This document shows, in pieces, positions 26,732 through 35,933 of a stretch of DNA of 64,000 bases; the first letter of the stretch is position 1, and every line of letters starts with the position of its first letter. Source of the DNA: Phycisphaerales bacterium (GTDB lineage: Bacteria; Planctomycetota; Phycisphaerae; Phycisphaerales; UBA1924). Position numbers and translations under genes: made by a program. The stretch is taken from positions 57,429 to 121,428 of the forward strand of contig JAEPOJ010000006.1 in the NCBI GenBank assembly GCA_017642965.1, read 5' to 3'. The notes below the pieces were generated by a model that did no database searches, was not told the DNA's origin, and saw only the letters and a list, made by a program, of their open reading frames with translations.

Positions 26732-29359
26732 ATGCCCACCATGCCCCTCGACGACCTCCCCGATTTTCTCGCCGACGACGATCTCCCGAGCAAGCTCGGG
26801 GACGATGCGCCCAAAGAAAACCCCATCCTCGCGGGTCTGACCGAGGCCCAGAAATCCGCAGTCCTCCACACCGAGGGCCCGCTGCTCATCCTCGCGGCCG
26901 CAGGCTCGGGCAAGACCCGCGTCATCACCCGGCGGATCGCACACCTCATCGAAAAACACACACCCCCGTGGTCCATCCTCGCGCTCACCTTCACCAACAA
27001 GGCCGCAGGCGAGATGCGCGAACGCGTCATCACACAGATCTGTGGCGAGCAGGCCCTCGAAGAGGGGGCCCCTCCCGATCCGCGCCTCCGTGGCCTCACC
27101 ATCACCACCTTCCACTCGCTCTGCGCCCGCCTGCTGCGCCGCTACGCCGAGCGCGCCCAGCTCCCCGGGCTCAAGCCCGACTACACGATCTATGACAGCT
27201 CGGACCAGATGAGCGCCATGAAGCGCGTGCTCAAGGAGATGAACCTCCAGAGCAGCAACTGGCCGCCCCGCACCGTCCTCAGCGCCATCTCCAACGCCAA
27301 GAACGAGCTCATGGACGCGCAGAAGTACGAAGCCAACGCCTTCGACTACTACGCCAAGCAAATCGCCAAGATCTACCTCCGCTACGAGCAGGTCCTCCGC
27401 CAGGCCGGCGCGATCGACTTCGACGACCTGCTCCTCTACACCGTCAAGCTCCTCGAGACCCACGAGGACATCCGCGCCGAGCTCACCAGCCGCTGGCGCT
27501 ACCTCATGATCGACGAGTATCAGGACACCAACTCCGTCCAGTTCAAGATCACCTCCCTGCTCGCTGCCCCGCCCCCACCGCTGCCCGGCATGGAAGACCA
27601 GGCACCCGAGCAGCCCAACATCTGCGTCGTCGGCGACCCCGATCAGGCGATCTACGGCTGGCGCGGCGCCGACATCTCCAACATCCTCGACTTTGAGGAA
27701 CACTTCCCCGGCGCCACCGCGATCCTCCTCGGCGAGAACTTCCGCTCCACCGCGCCCATCCTCCAGGCCGCCGACACCCTCATCAAAAGAAACGAGCACC
27801 GGCGCGACAAGCCCCTCTACACCTCCAAAGAGGGCGGCGAGCCCATCACCGTCATCCGCTGCAACAACGAGCGACACGAGGGCGAGCTCGTCGCGGACTA
27901 CTTCCGCAAGCTCCACGACGAGGACGGGATCGCCTGGCGCGACATGGCAGTCTTCTACCGCGTCAACTCCTTCTCGCGCGTCATGGAAGACGCGATGCGC
28001 CAGCACGGCATCCCCTACAAAATTGCACGCGGCACCGCGTTCTTCGAGCGTGAAGAGATCAAGAACGCGCTCGCGTACCTCCGCGTCGTCGCGAACCCCA
28101 ACGACACCGTCTCGCTCCTCCGCGTCGTCAACACACCAACGCGCGGGATCGGCAAGACCACCCTCGATGTCATCCAGGGCGCCGCCGTCCGCGCCAACAT
28201 CTCGCTGTGGCAAGGGCTCACCCGCGCGAAAGAGCTCGGGCTCAACCCCCGCGCCCTCGCGTCGATCGACAAGTTCGTCACCATGATCAACGACTGGACC
28301 GGGGGCGGCACCTTCCTCGGCGCATCCGTCTCTACCTCGCTCCACGAGCTGGTCGAACGCGTCATCACCGAGTCCACCCTCGAAGCGCACTACACCAAGC
28401 AAGCCAAAGCCAGCGGCGCCGAGTCCGACGAAGAACGCCTCGACAACCTCTCCGAACTCATCACCTCCGCGCGTGACTTCGAACGCGAGTACGACCCCGC
28501 CGACGACCCGGCCGCGTTTACCGATGTCGAGTCCGCGCAGAGCGGCCAGGTCGGCGAGGTCCCCGAGCTGCTCGCCATGCTTCGCGCCTACCTCGAGTCC
28601 ATCGCCCTCGTCGCGGACGCGGACGCCGTAGACACCTCATCGGGCTCCGTCACCCTCATGACCCTACACGCTTCCAAGGGCCTGGAGTTCCCCGCCGTCG
28701 CGATGATCGGGCTCGAGGAGGGATCGCTCCCCCACTCGCGCGCCAACGAATCGCAGAGCGAGCTCGAAGAAGAGCGCCGACTCGCGTTTGTCGGCATCAC
28801 CCGCGCGATGAAGCACCTCCAGATCACCAACGCCAACCGACGCACCATCCGAGGCATGTCCGAACGCATGATCCCCTCGCGCTTCCTCGAAGAGATCGGG
28901 CGCGAGCACATCATCTTCTCCGACCACTCCGATTCGTACTACGACGACGAGGGCATGGGCGAGTACGACGACGCGTTCTCCTCCAAACCCTCCCCCTCAC
29001 GCTCCTTCCGCTCCGGCTCCTTCAAAGACTTCAAGCAGGACCCCAAGCACAAGGCAGATCTCGAGCGCATCGAGCGCGCCCGCGAGCAGCGCCTCGCCAA
29101 CGTCCAGCCCCGGCGCTCGATGCCCAAGTCCGCCCCGCCGCGCCCGAGCATCAACCCGGGAGGCACTGCGAAATCCAAGTCTTCCGCCGGCGACGCCAAC
29201 GCCTACCCACAGGGCTCCGTCGTCCGCCACCCCCAGTTCGGCGAGGGCGTCGTCATGAAAACGACCCCCGGCGCCAACGCGAGGGTCGTGGTCGAGTTCA
29301 AATCGGTCGGCCGCAAGACGCTCGTGCTCGAGTACGCCCGCCTCACACGTGTCCGCTGA
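26732..29359 (+). CDS. pcrA: UvrD/PcrA-type ATP-dependent DNA helicase
   Basis: This is a superfamily 1A 3'-5' helicase for nucleotide-excision and replication-fork repair. Visible motifs are the Q-motif LTEAQKSAV, Walker A AAGSGKTR near residue 58, Walker B MIDEYQDTN near 260, GDPDQAIYGWRGAD, and motif V/VI VTLMTLHASKGLEFP and RLAFVGITRA. The last 50 residues form the Tudor-like PcrA tail (GSVVRHPQFGEGVV). The start at 26732 (MPTMPLDDL) was chosen over 26663, which would overlap the divergent gene. It is 875 residues, long mainly through an acidic/Ser-rich linker at about 735-820. Its 3' end overlaps the convergent gene by 17 bases. Confidence 0.95.
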   Translation: MPTMPLDDLPDFLADDDLPSKLGDDAPKENPILAGLTEAQKSAVLHTEGPLLILAAAGSGKTRVITRRIAHLIEKHTPPWSILALTFTNKAAGEMRERVITQICGEQALEEGAPPDPRLRGLTITTFHSLCARLLRRYAERAQLPGLKPDYTIYDSSDQMSAMKRVLKEMNLQSSNWPPRTVLSAISNAKNELMDAQKYEANAFDYYAKQIAKIYLRYEQVLRQAGAIDFDDLLLYTVKLLETHEDIRAELTSRWRYLMIDEYQDTNSVQFKITSLLAAPPPPLPGMEDQAPEQPNICVVGDPDQAIYGWRGADISNILDFEEHFPGATAILLGENFRSTAPILQAADTLIKRNEHRRDKPLYTSKEGGEPITVIRCNNERHEGELVADYFRKLHDEDGIAWRDMAVFYRVNSFSRVMEDAMRQHGIPYKIARGTAFFEREEIKNALAYLRVVANPNDTVSLLRVVNTPTRGIGKTTLDVIQGAAVRANISLWQGLTRAKELGLNPRALASIDKFVTMINDWTGGGTFLGASVSTSLHELVERVITESTLEAHYTKQAKASGAESDEERLDNLSELITSARDFEREYDPADDPAAFTDVESAQSGQVGEVPELLAMLRAYLESIALVADADAVDTSSGSVTLMTLHASKGLEFPAVAMIGLEEGSLPHSRANESQSELEEERRLAFVGITRAMKHLQITNANRRTIRGMSERMIPSRFLEEIGREHIIFSDHSDSYYDDEGMGEYDDAFSSKPSPSRSFRSGSFKDFKQDPKHKADLERIERAREQRLANVQPRRSMPKSAPPRPSINPGGTAKSKSSAGDANAYPQGSVVRHPQFGEGVVMKTTPGANARVVVEFKSVGRKTLVLEYARLTRVR

Positions 29360-30374
29360 GCATCTCCATCAGCGCATCCATCGCGTGCCGGTAACGCCAC
29401 GCCCGCTCGCGGGCGTGCATGTGCCGACCCTCACGCAGGGCGTCCTCGATGATCGATCGCCCGTGCCCGCCCAGCTCGTCGCCGCCGAGATGCGCGATCG
29501 ACACCAGCGTCACCTCATAGAGCGAGGCGCACGCCTCGTGCTGCCCATGGTTGAACAGCGGCACGCCCCGATCGATCGCCAGCACACAGATCTCGATGAC
29601 ACGGGCCGAGTACGAGCTCGACGCCGTCGTCATGGTGCCACGCGTCAGCTCGCGCTCCTCGAGCGCTTCCGCCAGGCGCTGAAGGCGCCCGGCGTACACA
29701 CCGCCGCGGTCCGCACCGGGCGCCTCGTCCGTCGGCCGCGTCGCACCGAGCCCCAGCTGCTCGCCAAGCTTCGCCAGGCGCTGGTCGTACACATCGCCCT
29801 CGGCGTACCCGCGGATCGCGCGGATCTCCAGCTCAAACTCGCCGGCGTTATAATCCGCAAGGGTCACGCCCAGCGAGTCGATCATGTGCGACTCGATCGC
29901 GTCCACGTTCTCCATCAGACGCCCAAAGTAGTGGAACCTGAAGTCCGTGAACGGCAGGCGGATCGTGGTCCACTCGTCGTCTTTGCTATCGAACGTGTGC
30001 TGGTACGAGCCGGCCATCACACGCATGTTCGCGGCCCGCGCGTCGAAGATGTAGCTCCGCCCATCGCCCCGCACCTCGATCTCGATCCCGTCCGCACCCT
30101 CAAGCGAACCACGCTCGATCGGCGTGCGGATCTGAGAAAACCCGCCGTTGTTCTCCAGCGACAGCTCGCCGTGGAACACGATCCCGCTGTCCGTGCGATC
30201 GATCTCGCCCCTGGACAGCCCGCCCATCACGCCATCGACCACCACACGCCACCGCGATTCGGACGATTTGAACGATAGCGAGAACGGGTGTGCCGTTGCC
30301 ACATACACGAGGGCAAACAGCGAGAGTGCGCCGGCGACGAGCCCGAAGCGGAACGGTGGGTTGGTGTGTGCCAT
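29343..30374 (-). CDS. CIA30-domain protein with a second C-terminal helical domain
   Basis: This is a 343-residue protein with one N-terminal hydrophobic segment (FGLVAGALSLFALVYVATA), so membrane-anchored or exported. Residues about 30-190 fit the CIA30 (complex I intermediate-associated protein 30) jelly-roll: VVVDGVMGGLSRGEI, FHGELSLENNGGFSQIRTP and WTTIRLPFTDFRFHYFGR. Residues about 240-343 form a separate helical domain with VPLFNHGQHEACASLYEVTL. The start at 30374 is fixed by CAGGAG 7 bases upstream. CIA30 domains bind ligands or assist assembly, and the bacterial role is unknown. The 3' end overlaps pcrA on the other strand by 17 bases. Confidence 0.8.
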   Translation of the reverse strand: MAHTNPPFRFGLVAGALSLFALVYVATAHPFSLSFKSSESRWRVVVDGVMGGLSRGEIDRTDSGIVFHGELSLENNGGFSQIRTPIERGSLEGADGIEIEVRGDGRSYIFDARAANMRVMAGSYQHTFDSKDDEWTTIRLPFTDFRFHYFGRLMENVDAIESHMIDSLGVTLADYNAGEFELEIRAIRGYAEGDVYDQRLAKLGEQLGLGATRPTDEAPGADRGGVYAGRLQRLAEALEERELTRGTMTTASSSYSARVIEICVLAIDRGVPLFNHGQHEACASLYEVTLVSIAHLGGDELGGHGRSIIEDALREGRHMHARERAWRYRHAMDALMEMLSGHV

Positions 30375-30495
30375 GATTGAGCTCCTGTAAACGTGCCCCA
30401 CAGCTTCGCGCGGGGTTGAGGCGAGCGGGTTCGCCACCACCCACGCCCCCGATGCACGCAATCCGGATCACGCCAATCCCAAGTACACTGGTGCC

Positions 30496-30915
30496 ATGCG
30501 ACGCCCCAGACTCCCCAAACCACGACTATCGGTCCCCGAGAGCCTCATCAGCTGGGGCGCATCGCTGCTCACCGCCGCCTGGGGCGGTTTCTGGGTCTGG
30601 TTTGCCATCATGCACATCCTCGACGGCCAAACCACGTCCGCGGGCCTGGTCCCGGTCGCCCTGTTCGCGCTGCCGGTCCTGTTCCTCTCGATCCTCGCGG
30701 TGGTCTTTCCCCGCATCGGGGGGCTGCTGATGCTCCCCGCTGCGGTCTTCGGCGCCTGGTTCTTCGACGATGCCGGGGCCCGGATGCTCCTCGCCACCCC
30801 GGCGCTGCTCCTCGCCTCCACCCTCGTCTGGCTCGGCCCTTGGAAGCGTCGATCGCTCGCCCGACGCCCACGCCTCCTACAACGACGCAAGCCCGCCGCC
30901 AGTCACTCCGCCTGA
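30496..30915 (+). CDS. Hypothetical four-helix membrane protein
   Basis: This is a 139-residue inner-membrane protein with about four hydrophobic segments (LISWGASLLTAAWGGFWVWF, VALFALPVLFLSILAVVF, LLMLPAAVFGAWFF, LLATPALLLASTLVWL) and Arg-rich termini. No family is recognised. The 3' end overlaps the serine hydrolase gene by 13 bases on the opposite strand. Confidence 0.6.
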   Translation: MRRPRLPKPRLSVPESLISWGASLLTAAWGGFWVWFAIMHILDGQTTSAGLVPVALFALPVLFLSILAVVFPRIGGLLMLPAAVFGAWFFDDAGARMLLATPALLLASTLVWLGPWKRRSLARRPRLLQRRKPAASHSA

Positions 30916-31937
30916 CACGTCTCGTCAAAGATCTCGCGCACAGCACCCATGAATGCGTTCGGGTCTCGCGCCACCCGGTTGTTCAGCGACACGACCACCA
31001 CGCCGTGCTCGCGATCAACCAGCACCAGGTTCATGAAGCCGGGCACCATCCCCGCAATCATCAGCTCGTCCTCACCGCGCTCCGTCCCGAAGCCATTGAA
31101 CAACAGATCACGCGTTTCGTCTTCGAGGAACCCGTCCCGGAGCATCCCCGACGCGATCGCCGCAAACTGCCCGCTCGTCGCGCACAGCCCGCCCGAGCTG
31201 TACCGCGTCGCGATATCGAACTGCCCAACCACATCGTCCCCCTGATGGCCCCTTGCGTGCGCTCCCTCCAGCCGCTCTGCCGAAAACGCCAACCCTTCGA
31301 CACCGAGCGGCTCGCACACCAGCGCGTTCACCGCATCCACGTACGTTTCACCAGTCACACCCTCGATCATCGCTCCTAGCAGCCAGTACCCCACGTTGCT
31401 GTAGTGTTCACGCTCGCCCGGTTCTGATTCCAGATCCAGCCGGCGCAGGCGCCGGTCGAGGTACGCCCCCGCCCGCCCATCACGATCGAACTCGACGCCC
31501 CGCTCGGGCGATCGGTGCAGCTCACGCGGCAGCCCCGCACGCATCGAGAGCAGATCCCGCACCCTCACCTCATCCGCCCAACCCGCACGCAGCTCCGGGC
31601 GGTATGTACCAATCGGCTCGTCGAGATCAACCTCACCCGCATCCACCAGACGCAGCACCGCGAGCTGGGTCACCAGCTTCGTCAGCGACGCGATCCGGTA
31701 CCGTGTCTCACCGTCATTCTCGATCGGTTCCTCCGCCGATGTATCCCGCACGCCCGCGTGCAGCGTCACCGCCTCGCGCTCCGCGTCCGCCCACGCGATC
31801 GTCACCGACCCGTGCAGGACCCCCTGCTCCTGAGCCGCAACAACCGTTTCCGCCGGGCCCGCAAACCCCACCGCTGCCCCGACCGACAGCACCAACACCC
31901 CTACGGGGGCCAACCATCCTGAACTCACTCCACGCAT
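30903..31937 (-). CDS. Exported serine hydrolase, beta-lactamase/class C PBP family
   Basis: This is a 344-residue protein with an N-terminal signal (VLVLSVGAAVGFA). The SxxK nucleophile motif is Ser84-Leu-Thr-Lys87, and the second motif YxN is Tyr179-Ser-Asn181. LLSMRAGLP corresponds to the LLxHTSGLP block with His-Thr replaced by Met-Arg. The third motif (HxG/KTG) may be HGVVVV near the C-terminus. The family includes AmpC-like peptidases and esterases, and the substrate cannot be told. AAGGAG lies 9 bases before the start. A TATAAT-like -10 lies 76 bases upstream. Confidence 0.85.
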   Translation of the reverse strand: MRGVSSGWLAPVGVLVLSVGAAVGFAGPAETVVAAQEQGVLHGSVTIAWADAEREAVTLHAGVRDTSAEEPIENDGETRYRIASLTKLVTQLAVLRLVDAGEVDLDEPIGTYRPELRAGWADEVRVRDLLSMRAGLPRELHRSPERGVEFDRDGRAGAYLDRRLRRLDLESEPGEREHYSNVGYWLLGAMIEGVTGETYVDAVNALVCEPLGVEGLAFSAERLEGAHARGHQGDDVVGQFDIATRYSSGGLCATSGQFAAIASGMLRDGFLEDETRDLLFNGFGTERGEDELMIAGMVPGFMNLVLVDREHGVVVVSLNNRVARDPNAFMGAVREIFDETCQAE

Positions 31938-32012
31938 AGCCTGACGCTCCTTTCGGTTTCAAGCGTGTATGGGATCGCAGCCTCTTAGTTTTCATGTTTC
32001 TCAATAATTCTG

Positions 32013-32018
32013 ATTATA
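32013..32018 (-). promoter_or_regulatory. Candidate -10 element of the serine hydrolase gene
   Basis: The minus strand reads TATAAT inside a short AT-rich tract, 76 bases upstream of the ATG at 31937. The -35 position would overlap the terminator of the upstream gene and is poor. Confidence 0.35.
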
Positions 32019-32036
32019 AAAACTCGCGAAGCGCAC

Positions 32037-32065
32037 AAAAACCCGGCCGAAACTGATCGGCCGGG
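32037..32065 (-). terminator. Rho-independent terminator of the 32091-34124 gene
   Basis: A perfect 9-bp stem (32042-32050 with 32057-32065) is followed on the minus strand by TTTTT (32041 to 32037), 26 bases past the stop codon. Confidence 0.85.
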
Positions 32066-32090
32066 CATGAGAGGTCAGCGAGACAGCCGC

Positions 32091-34124
32091 TCAGCAATCG
32101 CCGAGATTGCTGATCAGCTCATTGAGATCGAAATAGTTCAGCGAGCCGGAGCCGTCGAAGTCGATGATCATGTCATCGTCCTGAAGGTACTGCAGGAACA
32201 TCATGACATCCACCACGTCGATCGTCCCGTCCCCGCTCAGATCACACGGGCACTCGACCACGTCGCTGTACACCGCCTCGAACGTCAGCGAGTGATCACC
32301 CGTGCCACCCTCGACGAAGCCCGCGCCCCAGATCTCGACCACGGGCTGCTCCGCAGGGTCGGCCAGGAACCGGAAACCCAGCCTGTCCTCGAGCAGCTCG
32401 GTCTTGTACCCCATGTCACCGAAGTACTCCATGAGCACATCCGACACCTTCTCGGGCGTGCCGGCCGGCGTCTCGATGAAGTGCGCGAACTCGTCCGGCT
32501 CGAACTGCATCATGTAGACACCCGCCTCGAGTTCAGAACCCAGACCAACTGTCAGCTTCGCCGGCTCGTGCCACTCGACCAGCTCCTTCTGCTCGATCTC
32601 CCACGCCATCGCGCGGACGTTCTGGGTGTAGCAGTCGCACCCGCACAGGATCGTGGCGAAGCCCGTCACCTTGCAATCGGTCAGCATGCCATTCACATCG
32701 AGCTGGCTGTTCACGTGGGTGGGGATGCCGCCCGGCGGGAACGCCGCGATCCCAGCGCCTCCGCCGGCACCCGGCGCGAACACCGGCTTGCCCGCGTCGG
32801 GGCTCGAGCCGGGAGGCCCAGGGATCTTGAGCTTGCGGAGCGCGTCGGTCAGCGCCTGCACCGCCTTGCGCACGCCCTTGCCGTCACCCGTATCGCACGG
32901 CACAGTCACCTTCCCCGTCGTCAGCGTCGAGGGCAGACCCGGCGTGTTGCAGTTGATGAACACCCGGACCTCGATATCACACGTCTGGTTCGACAACCCC
33001 TGCACGCACAGCCCGAAGCGGATCGAGGCAAGAGGCGTGCACCCGGGAGGACCGCCGGTCCCGCCGGGCGGGGGGATGATCGGCCCACCCGGCGTGCCAG
33101 GGCCGCCGGGCGTCGTGAAACCGCCCGTGAACGGTGTACCCAGCGGATGGTCCGCGGGAACTGCCATCGAGGGCAGGTCGAGCGCGTCTACCTCGTCACG
33201 ATCATCGAGCCCGAGTCCCCACTGACCATCGTCCATGATCAGCGAGTTCTGCCCGTACCCGATCGACGAATAGATATCGCCGCCCACCGGCGGGTCGATC
33301 GTTGCCTCCGTGTTCACGCTTGTCCCGGGCAGACCGCCCGAAGCATTCGACACCGAGAACACGACATACGGGAAGTTGTCCCCCGGGTCGTCGAAGTCAC
33401 CATCGCCGTTGACGTCCTCGCCCTCGAACATGATCAGGCCATCAAGATCGTCGCCGTCCTGCAGCCCGAGCTGCGCACCGGTCACGCTCACCACCGGCGA
33501 GCCGCCCAGCTGCGCCGCAAGAATATCCCCCGCGGAAGCGCCAAGCGCGGCCAGCGTCGGCGAGCCCGGAGTCAGCGAGAAATACACCCAGCGACCGGCA
33601 TCCACCACGCTCGCGGGCGTCAGGAACGCGCCGTCAACATCGACACGGATCCCAGGCGCGAGCCCGATCTGATTCTCGTTCACGTCGTTCACGTTGTACC
33701 CGAACCCGTTCGACTCATACAGGTCCGCCGCGTTGTTCGGCACCTGCGCACGCACGGCCGTTCCGGGCAGCCCCTGCCCGCCCGCATCCACGCTGAACAC
33801 ATACGCGGGGAACTCGTCGTACGAGAGACCAAGGTCACGGAGCTCATGATGGATTGCGTCGATGTTGTCGCCCGGCATCAAACCCAGCAACGCCGGGTTG
33901 TCCACCGCGAGCACGTTCCCCTGGTTCGGGCCAGGGGCCGTCCGGATAAACGCCCCAGAGAAAAAGATGTCCTGCACATCCGCCATCGCAAAGACCGCGT
34001 TCGTCGGGCCGGGCGGCAACGCGAGCACGTTCACATCGTGCGTAAACCAGACATCCGCCTGCGCCGCCGTGAGCGACATGCCCACGAGCGCACCCATCGC
34101 GCTGAATCGTCGTAACGTCTTCAT
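32091..34124 (-). CDS. Secreted protein with variant dockerin-like C-terminus
   Basis: This is a 677-residue exported protein. The signal peptide ends near residue 23 (GALVGMSLTAAQA). The first half has repeated calcium-dependent-looking loops (GEDVNGDGDFDDPGDNFPYV). Residues about 331-365 are a Gly/Pro linker. The second half contains a Cys-rich stretch (ILCGCDCYTQNV). The C-terminus carries two dockerin-like repeats, CDLSGDGTIDVVDVMMFLQY and FDGSGSLNYFDLNELISN. These are more divergent than in the 4-15 kb cluster and end LGDC instead of GCP. It looks like the same surface-display class but a distinct subtype. No enzymatic motif is visible. It is monocistronic with a terminator. Confidence 0.8.
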   Translation of the reverse strand: MKTLRRFSAMGALVGMSLTAAQADVWFTHDVNVLALPPGPTNAVFAMADVQDIFFSGAFIRTAPGPNQGNVLAVDNPALLGLMPGDNIDAIHHELRDLGLSYDEFPAYVFSVDAGGQGLPGTAVRAQVPNNAADLYESNGFGYNVNDVNENQIGLAPGIRVDVDGAFLTPASVVDAGRWVYFSLTPGSPTLAALGASAGDILAAQLGGSPVVSVTGAQLGLQDGDDLDGLIMFEGEDVNGDGDFDDPGDNFPYVVFSVSNASGGLPGTSVNTEATIDPPVGGDIYSSIGYGQNSLIMDDGQWGLGLDDRDEVDALDLPSMAVPADHPLGTPFTGGFTTPGGPGTPGGPIIPPPGGTGGPPGCTPLASIRFGLCVQGLSNQTCDIEVRVFINCNTPGLPSTLTTGKVTVPCDTGDGKGVRKAVQALTDALRKLKIPGPPGSSPDAGKPVFAPGAGGGAGIAAFPPGGIPTHVNSQLDVNGMLTDCKVTGFATILCGCDCYTQNVRAMAWEIEQKELVEWHEPAKLTVGLGSELEAGVYMMQFEPDEFAHFIETPAGTPEKVSDVLMEYFGDMGYKTELLEDRLGFRFLADPAEQPVVEIWGAGFVEGGTGDHSLTFEAVYSDVVECPCDLSGDGTIDVVDVMMFLQYLQDDDMIIDFDGSGSLNYFDLNELISNLGDC

Positions 34125-34280
34125 ACCACGTCCTAACTTATATATTGAACCCCCCGGACGCGTACGCGCCCGGTCACGAGCTGGAATGAATCCGGATTCC
34201 CTCTACACACACCAGATAACAGCAGACGCACACCCGTGTCAAGCACCAAGCGCGTGAAAACAAAGATGTAAACGCAAACA

Positions 34281-34307
34281 TGACAAAGAAGCGCATCCGA
34301 TGCGCTT
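34281..34307 (-). terminator. Probable terminator of rpoN
   Basis: A perfect 8-bp stem (34289-34296 with 34300-34307, loop CCG) is followed on the minus strand by a T-rich CTTTGTCA. It lies 64 bases past the rpoN stop in an AT-rich gap. Confidence 0.5.
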
Positions 34308-34370
34308 ATTTATGACATAATCAACAAAACTGATGTATTTACCCACGCAACACCACATCGCTGTGGCGGC

Positions 34371-35915
34371 TCAGAACTGCTTGCGCATCCGGGCCGTGGG
34401 CAGCCCCAGCTGGTCGCGGTACTTGGCCACCGTGCGCCTCGCGATCTCGATGCCGCGCTCCTTGAGCTGCTTCACGATCGCCTCGTCGCTCAGCGGCTTG
34501 GCCTTGTCCTCGCCACCGATGATCTCCTCGATCGTCGCCTTCACCGAGTTCGCGCTCACGTCCTCGCCGCTCTCGGTGCTCAGACCGCCGCTGAAGAAAC
34601 TCCGCAGCGGCACGATCCCGCGCGGCGTCATCAGGTACTTCTCGCTCACCGCCCGCGACACCGTCGCGACGTGGATCCCAAGCCGGTCCGCGATCGTCTT
34701 CATCGGCAGCGGCTTGAGCGCCTCGGGCCCGTAATCGAAGAACTCACGCTGCTCGTCCAGCACCGCGTTGATCACCCGCAGCAGCGTGTGCTGACGCTGG
34801 GCCACCGCGTCCATCAGCCACTGCGCGTTCGAGAGGTTCTTCTTGAGGAAGGTGCGGTCCTGCGTCGGAACGCCCTTGTCCGCGCTCATCTTCGCGTACT
34901 CCTGGTTGATCCGCACATCCGGCAGACGCCCATCGGTCAGGTACGCGAAGTACCGGTCCTCATCCTCGTCGTACTCCACGATCCCATCGGGGACGATCGT
35001 TTCGGGCGCGTCGTTCACCAGCCGACGCGCGGGCGACAGACTCAGACGCCGCAGCAGCTCCAGCCCCACGTTGATCTCGTCGAGCGAGAGCCCAGAACGC
35101 GCCGCGACCTTCGGCAGGCGGTTCTTCATCAGCTCCTCGAAGTACTCCGCGACCAGCTTCCGCGCCACGCCCAGCGCGTCCGCGTCCACGCTCATGCGAT
35201 CGTCACGCTCCTCGCCCGCACGGTCGCCCAACGCATCGATCTGCAGCAGCAGGCACTCACGCGCGTCACGCGCCGCGACGCCCGCGGGCTCCAGCAGCAG
35301 CTGCACCGCCTGCAAGGCCAGCTCCCAGTCCGCCTCGCTCGGCTCCAACGCGCGCAGGTCCTGACCCGCCCGCTGCTCGATCTCCTCGAACTTGCTCCGC
35401 AGGTACCCATCCTCATCCAGGTTGGCGATGATCACCGCACCCATCGCCTTGATCCGATCGCTCACGTCCGTCAGCGACCACTGATCACCGAGCTGCTCGC
35501 TCAGCGAGGCCCCCCGAGCAGGCGCTGCCGCCATCGCCTCGAACTTCGCATCACGATCACCGCCGCTGGCCCGCGTACGCGGCAGGTCGTCGTAGTCGCG
35601 CCTGGCCTTGGCGTCATCCGAGTACGTGTTCTCCGCCGCGTCCGGGTTGTTCTCGGTGTACTCGTCCAGACGCGCAAAGTCGTCCGCGCTCTCGGGCTCG
35701 ATGTTCAGCTCTCGCTCGTTCGCCGTCTGCCGATCACGCTCCAGGTCGCCCTCGATCTCCACGATCTCCAGCGTCGGGTTCGACTCCAGCTCCTGCTCGA
35801 TCCGCTCGCGCAGTTCCGCCAGCGGCATCTGCAGGATCTCCATCGACTGGATCATCCGCGGCGCCAGCTTCATATGCTGGCCGAGCTTCATCTGTTGTGA
35901 CGTCTGGAAACGCAT
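34371..35915 (-). CDS. rpoN: RNA polymerase sigma-54 factor RpoN
   Basis: This alternative sigma factor recognises GG-N10-GC promoters and needs AAA+ activators. The N-terminal activator-interacting region is Gln/Leu-rich (MKLGQHMKLAPRMIQSMEIL). An acidic region II follows at about 40-110. The core-binding and HTH regions (MKTIADRLGIHVATVSRAVS) are present, as is the C-terminal RpoN box ARRTVAKYR. The length of 514 residues is normal. An upstream in-frame GTG at 35924 is possible, but ATG 35915 (MRFQTSQQ) matches the family N-terminus. It is 18 bases downstream of recR and probably co-transcribed with it. No sigma-54 activator is next to it. Confidence 0.97.
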   Translation of the reverse strand: MRFQTSQQMKLGQHMKLAPRMIQSMEILQMPLAELRERIEQELESNPTLEIVEIEGDLERDRQTANERELNIEPESADDFARLDEYTENNPDAAENTYSDDAKARRDYDDLPRTRASGGDRDAKFEAMAAAPARGASLSEQLGDQWSLTDVSDRIKAMGAVIIANLDEDGYLRSKFEEIEQRAGQDLRALEPSEADWELALQAVQLLLEPAGVAARDARECLLLQIDALGDRAGEERDDRMSVDADALGVARKLVAEYFEELMKNRLPKVAARSGLSLDEINVGLELLRRLSLSPARRLVNDAPETIVPDGIVEYDEDEDRYFAYLTDGRLPDVRINQEYAKMSADKGVPTQDRTFLKKNLSNAQWLMDAVAQRQHTLLRVINAVLDEQREFFDYGPEALKPLPMKTIADRLGIHVATVSRAVSEKYLMTPRGIVPLRSFFSGGLSTESGEDVSANSVKATIEEIIGGEDKAKPLSDEAIVKQLKERGIEIARRTVAKYRDQLGLPTARMRKQF

Positions 35916-35933
35916 ACAGATCACACCAGCCCG

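Noticed and set aside
32067..34115. A 682-codon open frame on the plus strand
   Set aside because: It is antisense to the secreted dockerin-type protein. The translation is Arg/His-rich and has no recognisable motif.
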